Assembly: GCA_945643635.1 (NCBI GenBank)
Contig: CALZFC010000166.1
Coordinates: 124,001 to 188,000 of the forward strand
Origin: Allodiplogaster sudhausi
Lineage: Eukaryota; Nematoda; Chromadorea; Rhabditida; Diplogasteridae
DNA length: 64,000 nt
Direction: 5' to 3'
A model generated the notes under the pieces. The model was not told where the DNA came from, searched no databases, and was given only the letters and a program-made list of their open reading frames with translations. Position 1 is the first letter of the stretch; each line of letters starts with the position of its first letter. Position numbers and translations under genes: made by a program. This document shows positions 1-15,000 of this stretch, piece after piece.

Positions 1-3000
1 TTTCAAGACACTGAATGTATGTATGTACATGGAGATCCCAGGTGTAACCAAAAATGTACAAGGATTTATGATAATATGGGCATGAGCAGTGTTGAATTCC
101 GGTTTTTGGCATGACAAAGAAGAGAGAAAAGCAGGAAATATCATGAAAAAAGTCCAGCCTAGAGCCATTTTAAAGAGGGAGAGAGAATTAGTGTTGGTAG
201 TTGCAAGACACTGAATGTATGTATGTACATAGAGATCCCAGGTGTAACCAAAAATGTACAAGGATTTATGATAATATGGGCATGAGCAGTGTTGAATTCC
301 CGCTTTTGGCATGACAAAGAAGAGAGAAAAGCAGGAAATATCAAGAAAAAAGTCCAGATTACAGCCATTTTAAAGAGGGACAGAGAATTAGTGTTGGTAG
401 TTGCAAGACACTGAATGTATGTTTGTACATAGAGATCCCAGGTGTAACCAAAAATGTATAAGGATTTAAGATAATATGGGCATTAGCAGTGTTGAATTCC
501 GGTTTTTGGCATGACAAAGAAGAGAGAAAAGCAGGAAATATCAAGAAAAAAGTCCAGCCTACAGCCATTTTAAAGAGTGGCAGAGAATTAGTGTTGGCAG
601 TTGCAAGACACTGAATGTATGTATGTACATGGAGATCCCAGGTGTAACCAAAAATGTACAAGGATTTATGATAATATGGGCATGAGCAGTGTTGAATTCC
701 GGTTTTTGGCATGACAAAGAAGAGAGAAAAGAAGGAAATATCAAGAAAAAAGTCCAGCCTACAGCCATTTTAAAGAGGGGCAGAGAATTAGTGTTGGCAG
801 TTGCAAGACAATAAATATATGTACATAAGATCTCAGGTGTAACCAAAAATGTACAGATTTAAGATAAAATGGGCATGATCAGTGTAGAATTTCCGTTTTC
901 GGATGACAAAGAAGAGAGAAAATCAGGAAAACTTATAAAAAAAAAGTTCAGCCCCATTTTAAAGAGAGAGAAAGAATTACCAAAAATGTTCAAGGATTTA
1001 AAGGAGGTATCCAGGGAATAATTAACCTAAGTTTTTTTTTCTAAATGAACATGTTCATCTTGGCGTAAAACATGTCTCCAGAAAGTTTGAGCGATTTTCT
1101 TCCATTAAATTCGGAGCAATAGCAACGTGAAAACTGGCGGGTAGAGAATTAGCTAGGGTAGGTGAGAGCCGCCCTCCAATATCACATGCTCTCTCGACCG
1201 AGGGACAGGCAACTTTATGAGCGCGCGCATTCAAACTCGTTCTCTTGCGCTACTGTAGAATTATTCGCCGGATACTTCCTTTAAGAGAAAATGGGAATGG
1301 GCAGTGTTGAATTCCCATTTTTGGCATGACAAAGTAGAGAGAAAAGCAGGAAAAAAGTCCAGCCTACAGAAATTTTAAAGAGGGACAGAGAATTAGTGTT
1401 GGCAGTTTCAAGACACTGAATGTATGTATGTACATGGAGATCCCAGGTGTAACCAAAAATGTACAAGGATTTATGATAATATGGGCATGAGCAGTGTTGA
1501 ATTCCGGTTTTTGGCATGACAAAGAAGAGAGAAAAGCAGGAAATATCATGAAAAAAGTCCAGCCTAGAGCCATTTTAAAGAGGGAGAGAGAATTAGTGTT
1601 GGTAGTTGCAAGACACTGAATGTATGTATGTACATAGAGATCCCAGGTGTAACCAAAAATGTACAAGGATTTATGATAATATGGGCATGAGCAGTGTTGA
1701 ATTCCCGCTTTTGGCATGACAAAGAAGAGAGAAAAGCAGGAAATATCAAGAAAAAAGTCCAGATTACAGCCATTTTAAAGAGGGACAGAGAATTAGTGTT
1801 GGTAGTTGCAAGACACTGAATGTATGTTTGTACATAGAGATCCCAGGTGTAACCAAAAATGTATAAGGATTTAAGATAATATGGGCATTAGCAGTGTTGA
1901 ATTCCGGTTTTTGGCATGACAAAGAAGAGAGAAAAGCAGGAAATATCAAGAAAAAAGTCCAGCCTACAGCCATTTTAAAGAGTGGCAGAGAATTAGTGTT
2001 GGCAGTTGCAAGACACTGAATGTATGTATGTACATGGAGATCCCAGGTGTAACCAAAAATGTACAAGGATTTATGATAATATGGGCATGAGCAGTGTTGA
2101 ATTCCGGTTTTTGGCATGACAAAGAAGAGAGAAAAGAAGGAAATATCAAGAAAAAAGTCCAGCCTACAGCCATTTTAAAGAGGGGCAGAGAATTAGTGTT
2201 GGCAGTTGCAAGACAATAAATATATGTACATAAGATCTCAGGTGTAACCAAAAATGTACAGATTTAAGATAAAATGGGCATGATCAGTGTAGAATTTCCG
2301 TTTTCGGATGACAAAGAAGAGAGAAAATCAGGAAAACTTATAAAAAAAAAGTTCAGCCCCATTTTAAAGAGAGAGAAAGAATTACCAAAAATGTTCAAGG
2401 ATTTAAAGGAGGTATCCAGGGAATAATTAACCTAAGTTTTTTTTTCTAAATGAACATGTTCATCTTGGCGTAAAACATGTCTCCAGAAAGTTTGAGCGAT
2501 TTTCTTCCATTAAATTCGGAGCAATAGCAACGTGAAAACAGGCGGGTAGAGAATTAGCTAGGGTTGGTGAGAGCCGCCCTCCAATTTCACATGCTCTCTC
2601 GACCGAGGGACAGGCAACTTTATGAGCGCGCGCATTCAAACTCGTTCTCTTGCGCTACTGTAGAATTATTCGCCGGATACTTCCTTTAAGAGAAAATGGG
2701 AATGGGCAGTGTTGAATTCCCATTTTTGGCATGACAAAGTAGAGAGAAAAGCAGGAAAAAAGTCCAGCCTACAGAAATTTTAAAGAGGGACAGAGAATTA
2801 GTGTTGGTAGTTTCAAGACACTGAATGTATGTATGTACATAGAGATCCCAGGTGTAACCAAAAATGTACAAGGATTTATGATAATATGGGCATGAGCAGT
2901 GTTGAATTCCCGCTTTTGGCATGACAAAGAAGAGAGAAAAGCAGGAAATATCAAGAAAAAAGTCCAGATTACAGCCATTTTAAAGAGGGACAGAGAATTA

Positions 3001-6000
3001 GTGTTGGTAGTTGCAAGACACTGAATGTATGTTTGTACATAGAGATCCCAGGTGTAACCAAAAATGTATATGGATTTAAGATAATATGGGCATTAGCAGT
3101 GTTGAATTCCGGTTTTTGGCATGACAAAGAAGAGAGAAAAACAGGAAATATCAAGAAAAAAGTCCAGCCTACAGCCATTTTAAAGAGGGGCAGAGAATTA
3201 GTGTTGGCAGTTGCAAGACACTGAATGTATGTATGTACATAGAGATCCCAGGTGTAACCAAAAATGTACAAGGATTTATGATAATATGGGCATGAGAAGT
3301 GTTGAATTCCCGCTTTTGGCATGACAAAGAAGAGAGAAAAGCAGGAAATATCAAGAAAAAAGTCCAGATTACAGCCATTTTAAAGAGGGACAGAGAATTA
3401 GTGTTGGTAGTTGCAAGACACTGAATGTATGTTTGTACATAGAGATCCCAGGTGTAACCAAAAATGTATAAGGATTTAAGATAATATGGGCATTAGCAGT
3501 GTTGAATTCCGGTTTTTGGCATGACAAAGAAGAGAGAAAAGCAGGAAATATCAAGAAAAAAGTCCAGCCTACAGCCATTTTAAAGAGGGGCAGAGAATTA
3601 GTGTTGGCAGTTGCAAGACACTGAATGTATGTATGTACATAGAGATCCCAGGTGTAACCAAAAATGTATAAGGATTTAAGATAATATGGGCATTAGCAGT
3701 GTTGAATTCCGGTTTTTGGCATGACAAAGAAGAGAGAAAAGAAGGAAATATCAAGAAAAAAGTCCAGCCTACAGCCATTTTAAAGAGGGGCAGAGAATTA
3801 GTGTTGGCAGTTGCAAGACAATAAATATATGTACATAAGATCTCAGGTGTAACCAAAAATGTACAGATTTAAGATAAAATGGGCATGATCAGTGTAGAAT
3901 TTCCGTTTTCGGATGACAAAGAAGAGAGAAAATCAGGAAAACTTATAAAAAAAAAGTTCAGCCCCATTTTAAAGAGAGAGAAAGAATTACCAAAAATGTA
4001 CAAGGATTTAAAGGAGGTATCCAGGGAATAATTAACCTAAGTTTTTTTTTCTAAATGAACATGTTCATCTTGGCGTAAAACATGTCTCCAGAAAGTTTGA
4101 GCGATTTTCTTCCATTAAATTCGGAGCAATAGCAACGTGAAAACTGGTGGGTAGAGAATTAGCTAGGGTAGGTGAGAGCCGCCCTCCAATTTCACATGCT
4201 CTCTCGACCGAGGGACAGGCAACTTTATGAGCGCGCGCATTCAAACTCGTTCTCTTGCGCTACTGTAGAATTATTCGCCGGATACTTCCTTTAAGAGAAA
4301 ATGGGAATGGGCAGTGTTGAATTCCCATTTTTGGCATGACAAAGTAGAGAGAAAAGCAGGAAAAAAGTCCAGCCTACAGAAATTTTAAAGAGGGACAGAG
4401 AATTAGTGTTGGTAGTTTCAAGACACTGAATGTATGTATATGTACATGGAGATCCCAGGTGTAACCAAAAATGTACAAGGATTTATGATAATATGGGCAT
4501 GAGCAGTGTTGAATTCCGGTTTTTGGCATGACAAAGAAGAGAGAAAAGCAGGAAATATCGTGAAAAAAGTCCAGCCTAGAGCCATTTTAAAGAGGGAGAG
4601 AGAATTAGTGTTGGTAGTTGCAAGACACTGAATGTATGTATGTACATAGAGATCCCAGGTGTAACCAAAAATGTACAAGGATTTATGATAATATGGGCAT
4701 GAGCAGTGTTGAATTCCCGCTTTTGGCATGACAAAGAAGAGAGAAAAGCAGGAAATATCAAGAAAAAAGTCCAGATTACAGCCATTTTAAAGAGTGACAG
4801 AGAATTAGTGTTGGCAGTTGCAAGACACTGAATGTATGTATGTACATAGAGATCCCAGGTGTAACCAAAAATGTATAAGGATTTAAGATAATATGGGCAT
4901 TAGCAGTGTTGAATTCCGGTTTTTGGCATGACAAAGAAGAGAGAAAAGAAGGAAATATCAAGAAAAAAGTCCAGCCTACAGCCATTTTAAAGAGGGGCAG
5001 AGAATTAGTGTTGGCAGTTGCAAGACAATAAATATATGTACATAAGATCTCAGGTGTAACCAAAAATGTACAGATTTAAGATAAAATGGGCATGATCAGT
5101 GTAGAATTTCCGTTTTCGGATGACAAAGAAGAGAGAAAATCAGGAAAACTTATAAAAAAAAAGTTCAGCCCCATTTTAAAGAGAGAGAAAGAATTACCAA
5201 AAATGTACAAGGATTTAAAGGAGGTATCCAGGGAATAATTAACCTAAGTTTTTTTTTCTAAATGAACATGTTCATCTTGGCGTAAAACATGTCTCCAGAA
5301 AGTTTGAGCGATTTTCTTCCATTAAATTCGGAGCAATAGCAACGTGAAAACTGGTGGGTAGAGAATTAGCTAGGGTAGGTGAGAGCCGCCCTCCAATTTC
5401 ACATGCTCTCTCGACCGAGGGACAGGCAACTTTATGAGCGCGCGCATTCAAACTCGTTCTCTTGCGCTACTGTAGAATTATTCGCCGGATACTTCCTTTA
5501 AGAGAAAATGGGAATGGGCAGTGTTGAATTCCCATTTTTGGCATGACAAAGTAGAGAGAAAAGCAGGAAAAAAGTCCAGCCTACAGAAATTTTAAAGAGG
5601 GACAGAGAATTAGTGTTGGTAGTTTCAAGACACTGAATGTATGTATATGTACATGGAGATCCCAGGTGTAACCAAAAATGTACAAGGATTTATGATAATA
5701 TGGGCATGAGCAGTGTTGAATTCCGGTTTTTGGCATGACAAAGAAGAGAGAAAAGCAGGAAATATCATGAAAAAAGTCCAGCCTAGAGCCATTTTAAAGA
5801 GGGAGAGAGAATTAGTGTTGGTAGTTGCAAGACACTGAATGTATGTATGTACATAGAGATCCCAGGTGTAACCAAAAATGTACAAGGATTTATGATAATA
5901 TGGGCATGAGCAGTGTTGAATTCCCGATTTTGGCATGACAAAGAAGAGAGAAAAGCAGGAAATATCAAGAAAAAAGTCCAGATTACAGCCATTTTAAAGA

Positions 6001-9000
6001 GTGACAGAGAATTAGTGTTGGCAGTTGCAAGACACTGAATGTATGTATGTACATAGAGATCCCAGGTGTAACCAAAAATGTATAAGGATTTAAGATAATA
6101 TGGGCATTAGCAGTGTTGAATTCCGGTTTTTGGCATGACAAAGAAGAGAGAAAAGCAGGAAATATCAAGAAAAAAGTCCAGCCTACAGCCATTTTAAAGA
6201 GGGGCAGAGAATTAGTGTTGGCAGTTGCAAGACACTGAATGTATGTATGTACATAGAGATCCCAGGTGTAACCAAAAATGTATAAGGATTTAAGATAATA
6301 TGGGCATTAGCAGTGTTGAATTCCGGTTTTTGGCATGACAAAGAAGAGAGAAAAGAAGGAAATATCAAGAAAAAAGTCCAGCCTACAGCCATTTTAAAGA
6401 GGGGCAGAGAATTAGTGTTGGCAGTTGCAAGACAATAAATATATGTACATAAGATCTCAGGTGTAACCAAAAATGTACAGATTTAAGATAAAATGGGCAT
6501 GATCAGTGTAGAATTTCCGTTTTCGGATGACAAAGAAGAGAGAAAATCAAGAAAACTTATAAAAAAAAAGTTCAGCCCCATTTTAAAGAGAGAGAAAGAA
6601 TTACCAAAAATGTACAAGGATTTAAAGGAGGTATCCAGGGAATAATTAACCTAAGTTTTTTTTTCTAAATGAACATGTTCATCTTGGCGTAAAACATGTC
6701 TCCAGAAAGTTTGAGCGATTTTCTTCCATTAAATTCGGAGCAATAGCAACGTGAAAACTGGTGGGTAGAGAATTAGCTAGGGTAGGTGAGAGCCGCCCTC
6801 CAATTTCACATGCTCTCTCGACCGAGGGACAGGCAACTTTATGAGCGCGCGCATTCAAACTCGTTCTCTTGCGCTACTGTAGAATTATTCGCCGGATACT
6901 TCCTTTAAGAGAAAATGGGAATGGGCAGTGTTGAATTCCCATTTTTGGCATGACAAAGTAGAGAGAAAAGCAGGAAAAAAGTCCAGCCTACAGAAATTTT
7001 AAAGAGGGACAGAGAATTAGTGTTGGTAGTTTCAAGACACTGAATGTATGTATATGTACATGGAGATCCCAGGTGTAACCAAAAATGTACAAGGATTTAT
7101 GATAATATGGGCATGAGCAGTGTTGAATTCCGGTTTTTGGCATGACAAAGAAGAGAGAAAAGCAGGAAATATCATGAAAAAAGTCCAGCCTAGAGCCATT
7201 TTAAAGAGGGAGAGAGAATTAGTGTTGGTAGTTGCAAGACACTGAATGTATGTATGTACATAGAGATCCCAGGTGTAACCAAAAATGTACAAGGATTTAT
7301 GATAATATGGGCATGAGCAGTGTTGAATTCCCGCTTTTGGCATGACAAAGAAGAGAGAAAAGCAGGAAATATCAAGAAAAAAGTCCAGATTACAGCCATT
7401 TTAAAGAGTGACAGAGAATTAGTGTTGGTAGTTGCAAGACACTGAATGTATGTTTGTACATAGAGATCCCAGGTGTAACCAAAAATGTATAAGGATTTAA
7501 GATAATATGGGCATTAGCAGTGTTGAATTCCGGTTTTTGGCATGACAAAGAAGAGAGAAAAGCAGGAAATATCAAGAAAAAAGTCCAGCCTACAGCCATT
7601 TTAAAGAGGGGCAGAGAATTAGTGTTGGCAGTTGCAAGACACTGAATGTATGTATGTACATAGAGATCCCAGGTGTAACCAAAAATGTATAAGGATTTAA
7701 GATAATATGGGCATTAGCAGTGTTGAATTCCGGTTTTTGGCATGACAAAGAAGAGAGAAAAGAAGGAAATATCAAGAAAAAAGTCCAGCCTACAGCCATT
7801 TTAAAGAGGGGCAGAGAATTAGTGTTGGCAGTTGCAAGACAATAAATATATGTACATAAGATCTCAGGTGTAACCAAAAATGTACAGATTTAAGATAAAA
7901 TGGGCATGATCAGTGTAGAATTTCCGTTTTCGGATGACAAAGAAGAGAGAAAATCAGGAAAACTTATAAAAAAAAAGTTCAGCCCCATTTTAAAGAGAGA
8001 GAAAGAATTACCAAAAATGTACAAGGATTTAAAGGAGGTATCCAGGGAATAATTAACCTAAGTTTTTTTTTCTAAATGAACATGTTCATCTTGGCGTAAA
8101 ACATGTCTCCAGAAAGTTTGAGCGATTTTCTTCCATTAAATTCGGAGCAATAGCAACGTGAAAACTGGTGGGTAGAGAATTAGCTAGGGTAGGTGAGAGC
8201 CGCCCTCCAATTTCACATGCTCTCTCGACCGAGGGACAGGCAACTTTATGAGCGCGCGCATTCAAACTCGTTCTCTTGCGCTACTGTAGAATTATTCGCC
8301 GGATACTTCCTTTAAGAGAAAATGGGAATGGGCAGTGTTGAATTCCCATTTTTGGCATGACAAAGTAGAGAGAAAAGCAGGAAAAAAGTCCAGCCTACAG
8401 AAATTTTAAAGAGGGACAGAGAATTAGTGTTGGTAGTTTCAAGACACTGAATGTATGTATATGTACATGGAGATCCCAGGTGTAACCAAAAATGTACAAG
8501 GATTTATGATAATATGGGCATGAGCAGTGTTGAATTCCGGTTTTTGGCATGACAAAGAAGAGAGAAAAGCAGGAAATATCATGAAAAAAGTCCAGCCTAG
8601 AGCCATTTTAAAGAGGGAGAGAGAATTAGTGTTGGTAGTTGCAAGACACTGAATGTATGTATGTACATAGAGATCCCAGGTGTAACCAAAAATGTACAAG
8701 GATTTATGATAATATGGGCATGAGCAGTGTTGAATTCCCGCTTTTGGCATGACAAAGAAGAGAGAAAAGCAGGAAATATCAAGAAAAAAGTCCAGATTAC
8801 AGCCATTTTAAAGAGTGACAGAGAATTAGTGTTGGTAGTTGCAAGACACTGAATGTATGTTTGTACATAGAGATCCCAGGTGTAACCAAAAATGTATAAG
8901 GATTTAAGATAATATGGGCATTAGCAGTGTTGAATTCCGGTTTTTGGCATGACAAAGAAGAGAGAAAAGCAGGAAATATCAAGAAAAACGTCCAGCCTAC

Positions 9001-12000
9001 AGCCATTTTAAAGAGGGGCAGAGAATTAGTGTTGGCAGTTGCAAGACACTGAATGTATGTATGTACATAGAGATCCCAGGTGTAACCAAAAATGTATAAG
9101 GATTTAAGATAATATGGGCATTAGCAGTGTTGAATTCCGGTTTTTGGCATGACAAAGAAGAGAGAAAAGAAGGAAATATCAAGAAAAAAGTCCAGCCTAC
9201 AGCCATTTTAAAGAGGGGCAGAGAATTAGTGTTGGCAGTTGCAAGACAATAAATATATGTACATAAGATCTCAGGTGTAACCAAAAATGTACAGATTTAA
9301 GATAAAATGGGCATGATCAGTGTAGAATTTCCGTTTTCGGATGACAAAGAAGAGAGAAAATCAGGAAAACTTATAAAAAAAAGTTCAGCCCCATTTTAAA
9401 GAGAGAGAAAGAATTACCAAAAATGTACAAGGATTTAAAGGAGGTATCCAGGGAATAATTAACCTAAGTTTTTTTTTCTAAATGAACATGTTCATCTTGG
9501 CGTAAAACATGTCTCCAGAAAGTTTGAGCGATTTTCTTCCATTAAATTCGGAGCAATAGCAACGTGAAAACTGGTGGGTAGAGAATTAGCTAGGGTAGGT
9601 GAGAGCCGCCCTCCAATTTCACATGCTCTCTCGACCGAGGGACAGGCAACTTTATGAGCGCGCGCATTCAAACTCGTTCTCTTGCGCTACTGTAGAATTA
9701 TTCGCCGGATACTTCCTTTAAGAGAAAATGGGAATGGGCAGTGTTGAATTCCCATTTTTGGCATGACAAAGTAGAGAGAAAAGCAGGAAAAAAGTCCAGC
9801 CTACAGAAATTTTAAAGAGGGACAGAGAATTAGTGTTGGTAGTTTCAAGACACTGAATGTATGTATATGTACATGGAGATCCCAGGTGTAACCAAAAATG
9901 TACAAGGATTTATGATAATATGGGCATGAGCAGTGTTGAATTCCGGTTTTTGGCATGACAAAGAAGAGAGAAAAGCAGGAAATATCATGAAAAAAGTCCA
10001 GCCTAGAGCCATTTTAAAGAGGGAGAGAGAATTAGTGTTGGTAGTTGCAAGACACTGAATGTATGTATGTACATAGAGATCCCAGGTGTAACCAAAAATG
10101 TACAAGGATTTATGATAATATGGGCATGAGCAGTGTTGAATTCCCGCTTTTGGCATGACAAAGAAGAGAGAAAAGCAGGAAATATCAAGAAAAAAGTCCA
10201 GATTACAGCCATTTTAAAGAGTGACAGAGAATTAGTGTTGGTAGTTGCAAGACACTGAATGTATGTTTGTACATAGAGATCCCAGGTGTAACCAAAAATG
10301 TATAAGGATTTAAGATAATATGGGCATTAGCAGTGTTGAATTCCGGTTTTTGGCATGACAAAGAAGAGAGAAAAGCAGGAAATATCAAGAAAAAAGTCCA
10401 GCCTACAGCCATTTTAAAGAGGGGCAGAGAATTAGTGTTGGCAGTTGCAAGACACTGAATGTATGTATGTACATAGAGATCCCAGGTGTAACCAAAAATG
10501 TATAAGGATTTAAGATAATATGGGCATTAGCAGTGTTGAATTCCGGTTTTTGGCATGACAAAGAAGAGAGAAAAGAAGGAAATATCAAGAAAAAAGTCCA
10601 GCCTACAGCCATTTTAAAGAGGGGCAGAGAATTAGTGTTGGCAGTTGCAAGACAATAAATATATGTACATAAGATCTCAGGTGTAACCAAAAATGTACAG
10701 ATTTAAGATAAAATGGGCATGATCAGTGTAGAATTTCCGTTTTCGGATGACAAAGAAGAGAGAAAATCAGGAAAACTTATAAAAAAAAAGTTCAGCCCCA
10801 TTTTAAAGAGAGAGAAAGAATTACCAAAAATGTACAAGGATTTAAAGGAGGTATCCAGGGAATAATTAACCTAAGTTTTTTTTTCTAAATGAACATGTTC
10901 ATCTTGGCGTAAAACATGTCTCCAGAAAGTTTGAGCGATTTTCTTCCATTAAATTCGGAGCAATAGCAACGTGAAAACTGGTGGGTAGAGAATTAGCTAG
11001 GGTAGGTGAGAGCCGCCCTCCAATTTCACATGCTCTCTCGACCGAGGGACAGGCAACTTTATGAGCGCGCGCATTCAAACTCGTTCTCTTGCGCTACTGT
11101 AGAATTATTCGCCGGATACTTCCTTTAAGAGAAAATGGGAATGGGCAGTGTTGAATTCCCATTTTTGGCATGACAAAGTAGAGAGAAAAGCAGGAAAAAA
11201 GTCCAGCCTACAGAAATTTTAAAGAGGGACAGAGAATTAGTGTTGGTAGTTTCAAGACACTGAATGTATGTATATGTACATGGAGATCCCAGGTGTAACC
11301 AAAAATGTACAAGGATTTATGATAATATGGGCATGAGCAGTGTTGAATTCCGGTTTTTGGCATGACAAAGAAGAGAGAAAAGCAGGAAATATCATGAAAA
11401 AAGTCCAGCCTAGAGCCATTTTAAAGAGGGAGAGAGAATTAGTGTTGGTAGTTGCAAGACACTGAATGTATGTATGTACATAGAGATCCCAGGTGTAACC
11501 AAAAATGTACAAGGATTTATGATAATATGGGCATGAGCAGTGTTGAATTCCCGCTTTTGGCATGACAAAGAAGAGAGAAAAGCAGGAAATATCAAGAAAA
11601 AAGTCCAGATTACAGCCATTTTAAAGAGTGACAGAGAATTAGTGTTGGTAGTTGCAAGACACTGAATGTATGTTTGTACATAGAGATCCCAGGTGTAACC
11701 AAAAATGTATAAGGATTTAAGATAATATGGGCATTAGCAGTGTTGAATTCCGGTTTTTGGCATGACAAAGAAGAGAGAAAAGCAGGAAATATCAAGAAAA
11801 ACGTCCAGCCTACAGCCATTTTAAAGAGGGGCAGAGAATTAGTGTTGGCAGTTGCAAGACACTGAATGTATGTATGTACATAGAGATCCCAGGTGTAACC
11901 AAAAATGTATAAGGATTTAAGATAATATGGGCATTAGCAGTGTTGAATTCCGGTTTTTGGCATGACAAAGAAGAGAGAAAAGAAGGAAATATCAAGAAAA

Positions 12001-15000
12001 AAGTCCAGCCTACAGCCATTTTAAAGAGGGGCAGAGAATTAGTGTTGGCAGTTGCAAGACAATAAATATATGTACATAAGATCTCAGGTGTAACCAAAAA
12101 TGTACAGATTTAAGATAAAATGGGCATGATCAGTGTAGAATTTCCGTTTTCGGATGACAAAGAAGAGAGAAAATCAGGAAAACTTATAAAAAAAAAGTTC
12201 AGCCCCATTTTAAAGAGAGAGAAAGAATTACCAAAAATGTACAAGGATTTAAAGGAGGTATCCAGGGAATAATTAACCTAAGTTTTTTTTTCTAAATGAA
12301 CATGTTCATCTTGGCGTAAAACATGTCTCCAGAAAGTTTGAGCGATTTTCTTCCATTAAATTCGGAGCAATAGCAACGTGAAAACTGGTGGGTAGAGAAT
12401 TAGCTAGGGTAGGTGAGAGCCGCCCTCCAATTTCACATGCTCTCTCGACCGAGGGACAGGCAACTTTATGAGCGCGCGCATTCAAACTCGTTCTCTTGCG
12501 CTACTGTAGAATTATTCGCCGGATACTTCCTTTAAGAGAAAATGGGAATGGGCAGTGTTGAATTCCCATTTTTGGCATGACAAAGTAGAGAGAAAAGCAG
12601 GAAAAAAGTCCAGCCTACAGAAATTTTAAAGAGGGACAGAGAATTAGTGTTGGTAGTTTCAAGACACTGAATGTATGTATATGTACATGGAGATCCCAGG
12701 TGTAACCAAAAATGTACAAGGATTTATGATAATATGGGCATGAGCAGTGTTGAATTCCGGTTTTTGGCATGACAAAGAAGAGAGAAAAGCAGGAAATATC
12801 ATGAAAAAAGTCCAGCCTAGAGCCATTTTAAAGAGGGAGAGAGAATTAGTGTTGGTAGTTGCAAGACACTGAATGTATGTATGTACATAGAGATCCCAGG
12901 TGTAACCAAAAATGTACAAGGATTTATGATAATATGGGCATGAGCAGTGTTGAATTCCCGCTTTTGGCATGACAAAGAAGAGAGAAAAGCAGGAAATATC
13001 AAGAAAAAAGTCCAGATTACAGCCATTTTAAAGAGTGACAGAGAATTAGTGTTGGTAGTTGCAAGACACTGAATGTATGTTTGTACATAGAGATCCCAGG
13101 TGTAACCAAAAATGTATAAGGATTTAAGATAATATGGGCATTAGCAGTGTTGAATTCCGGTTTTTGGCATGACAAAGAAGAGAGAAAAGCAGGAAATATC
13201 AAGAAAAAAGTCCAGCCTACAGCCATTTTAAAGAGGGGCAGAGAATTAGTGTTGGCAGTTGCAAGACACTGAATGTATGTATGTACATAGAGATCCCAGG
13301 TGTAACCAAAAATGTATAAGGATTTAAGATAATATGGGCATTAGCAGTGTTGAATTCCGGTTTTTGGCATGACAAAGAAGAGAGAAAAGAAGGAAATATC
13401 AAGAAAAAAGTCCAGCCTACAGCCATTTTAAAGAGGGGCAGAGAATTAGTGTTGGCAGTTGCAAGACAATAAATATATGTACATAAGATCTCAGGTGTAA
13501 CCAAAAATGTACAGATTTAAGATAAAATGGGCATGATCAGTGTAGAATTTCCGTTTTCGGATGACAAAGAAGAGAGAAAATCAGGAAAACTTATAAAAAA
13601 AAAGTTCAGCCCCATTTTAAAGAGAGAGAAAGAATTACCAAAAATGTACAAGGATTTAAAGGAGGTATCCAGGGAATAATTAACCTAAGTTTTTTTTTCT
13701 AAATGAACATGTTCATCTTGGCGTAAAACATGTCTCCAGAAAGTTTGAGCGATTTTCTTCCATTAAATTCGGAGCAATAGCAACGTGAAAACTGGTGGGT
13801 AGAGAATTAGCTAGGGTAGGTGAGAGCCGCCCTCCAATTTCACATGCTCTCTCGACCGAGGGACAGCAACTTTATGAGCGCGCGCATTCAAACTCGTTCT
13901 CTTGCGCTACTGTAGAATTATTCGCCGGATACTTCCTTTAAGAGAAAATGGGAATGGGCAGTGTTGAATTCCCATTTTTGGCATGACAAAGTAGAGAGAA
14001 AAGCAGGAAAAAAGTCCAGCCTACAGAAATTTTAAAGAGGGACAGAGAATTAGTGTTGGTAGTTTCAAGACACTGAATGTATGTATATGTACATGGAGAT
14101 CCCAGGTGTAACCAAAAATGTACAAGGATTTATGATAATATGGGCATGAGCAGTGTTGAATTCCGGTTTTTGGCATGACAAAGAAGAGAGAAAAGCAGGA
14201 AATATCATGAAAAAAGTCCAGCCTAGAGCCATTTTAAAGAGGGAGAGAGAATTAGTGTTGGTAGTTGCAAGACACTGAATGTATGTTTGTACATAGAGAT
14301 CCCAGGTGTAACCAAAAATGTATAAGGATTTAAGATAATATGGGCATTAGCAGTGTTGAATTCCGGTTTTTGGCATGACAAAGAAGAGAGAAAAGAAGGA
14401 AATATCAAGAAAAAAGTCCAGCCTACAGCCATTTTAAAGAGTGACAGAGAATTAGTGTTGGTAGTTGCAAGACACTGAATGTATGTTTGTACATAGAGAT
14501 CCCAGGTGTAACCAAAAATGTATAAGGATTTAAGATAATATGGGCATTAGCAGTGTTGAATTCCGGTTTTTGGCATGACAAAGAAGAGAGAAAAGCAGGA
14601 AATATCAAGAAAAAAGTCCAGCCTACAGCCATTTTAAAGAGGGGCAGAGAATTAGTGTTGGCAGTTGCAAGACAATAAATATATGTACATAAGATCTCAG
14701 GTGTAACCAAAAATGTACAGATTTAAGATAAAATGGGCATGATCAGTGTAGAATTTCCGTTTTCGGATGACAAAGAAGAGAGAAAATCAGGAAAACTTAT
14801 AAAAAAAAAGTTCAGCCCCATTTTAAAGAGAGAGAAAGAATTACCAAAAATGTACAAGGATTTAAAGGAGGTATCCAGGGAATAATTAACCTAAGTTTTT
14901 TTTTCTAAATGAACATGTTCATCTTGGCGTAAAACATGTCTCCAGAAAGTTTGAGCGATTTTCTTCCATTAAATTCGGAGCAATAGCAACGTGAAAACTG

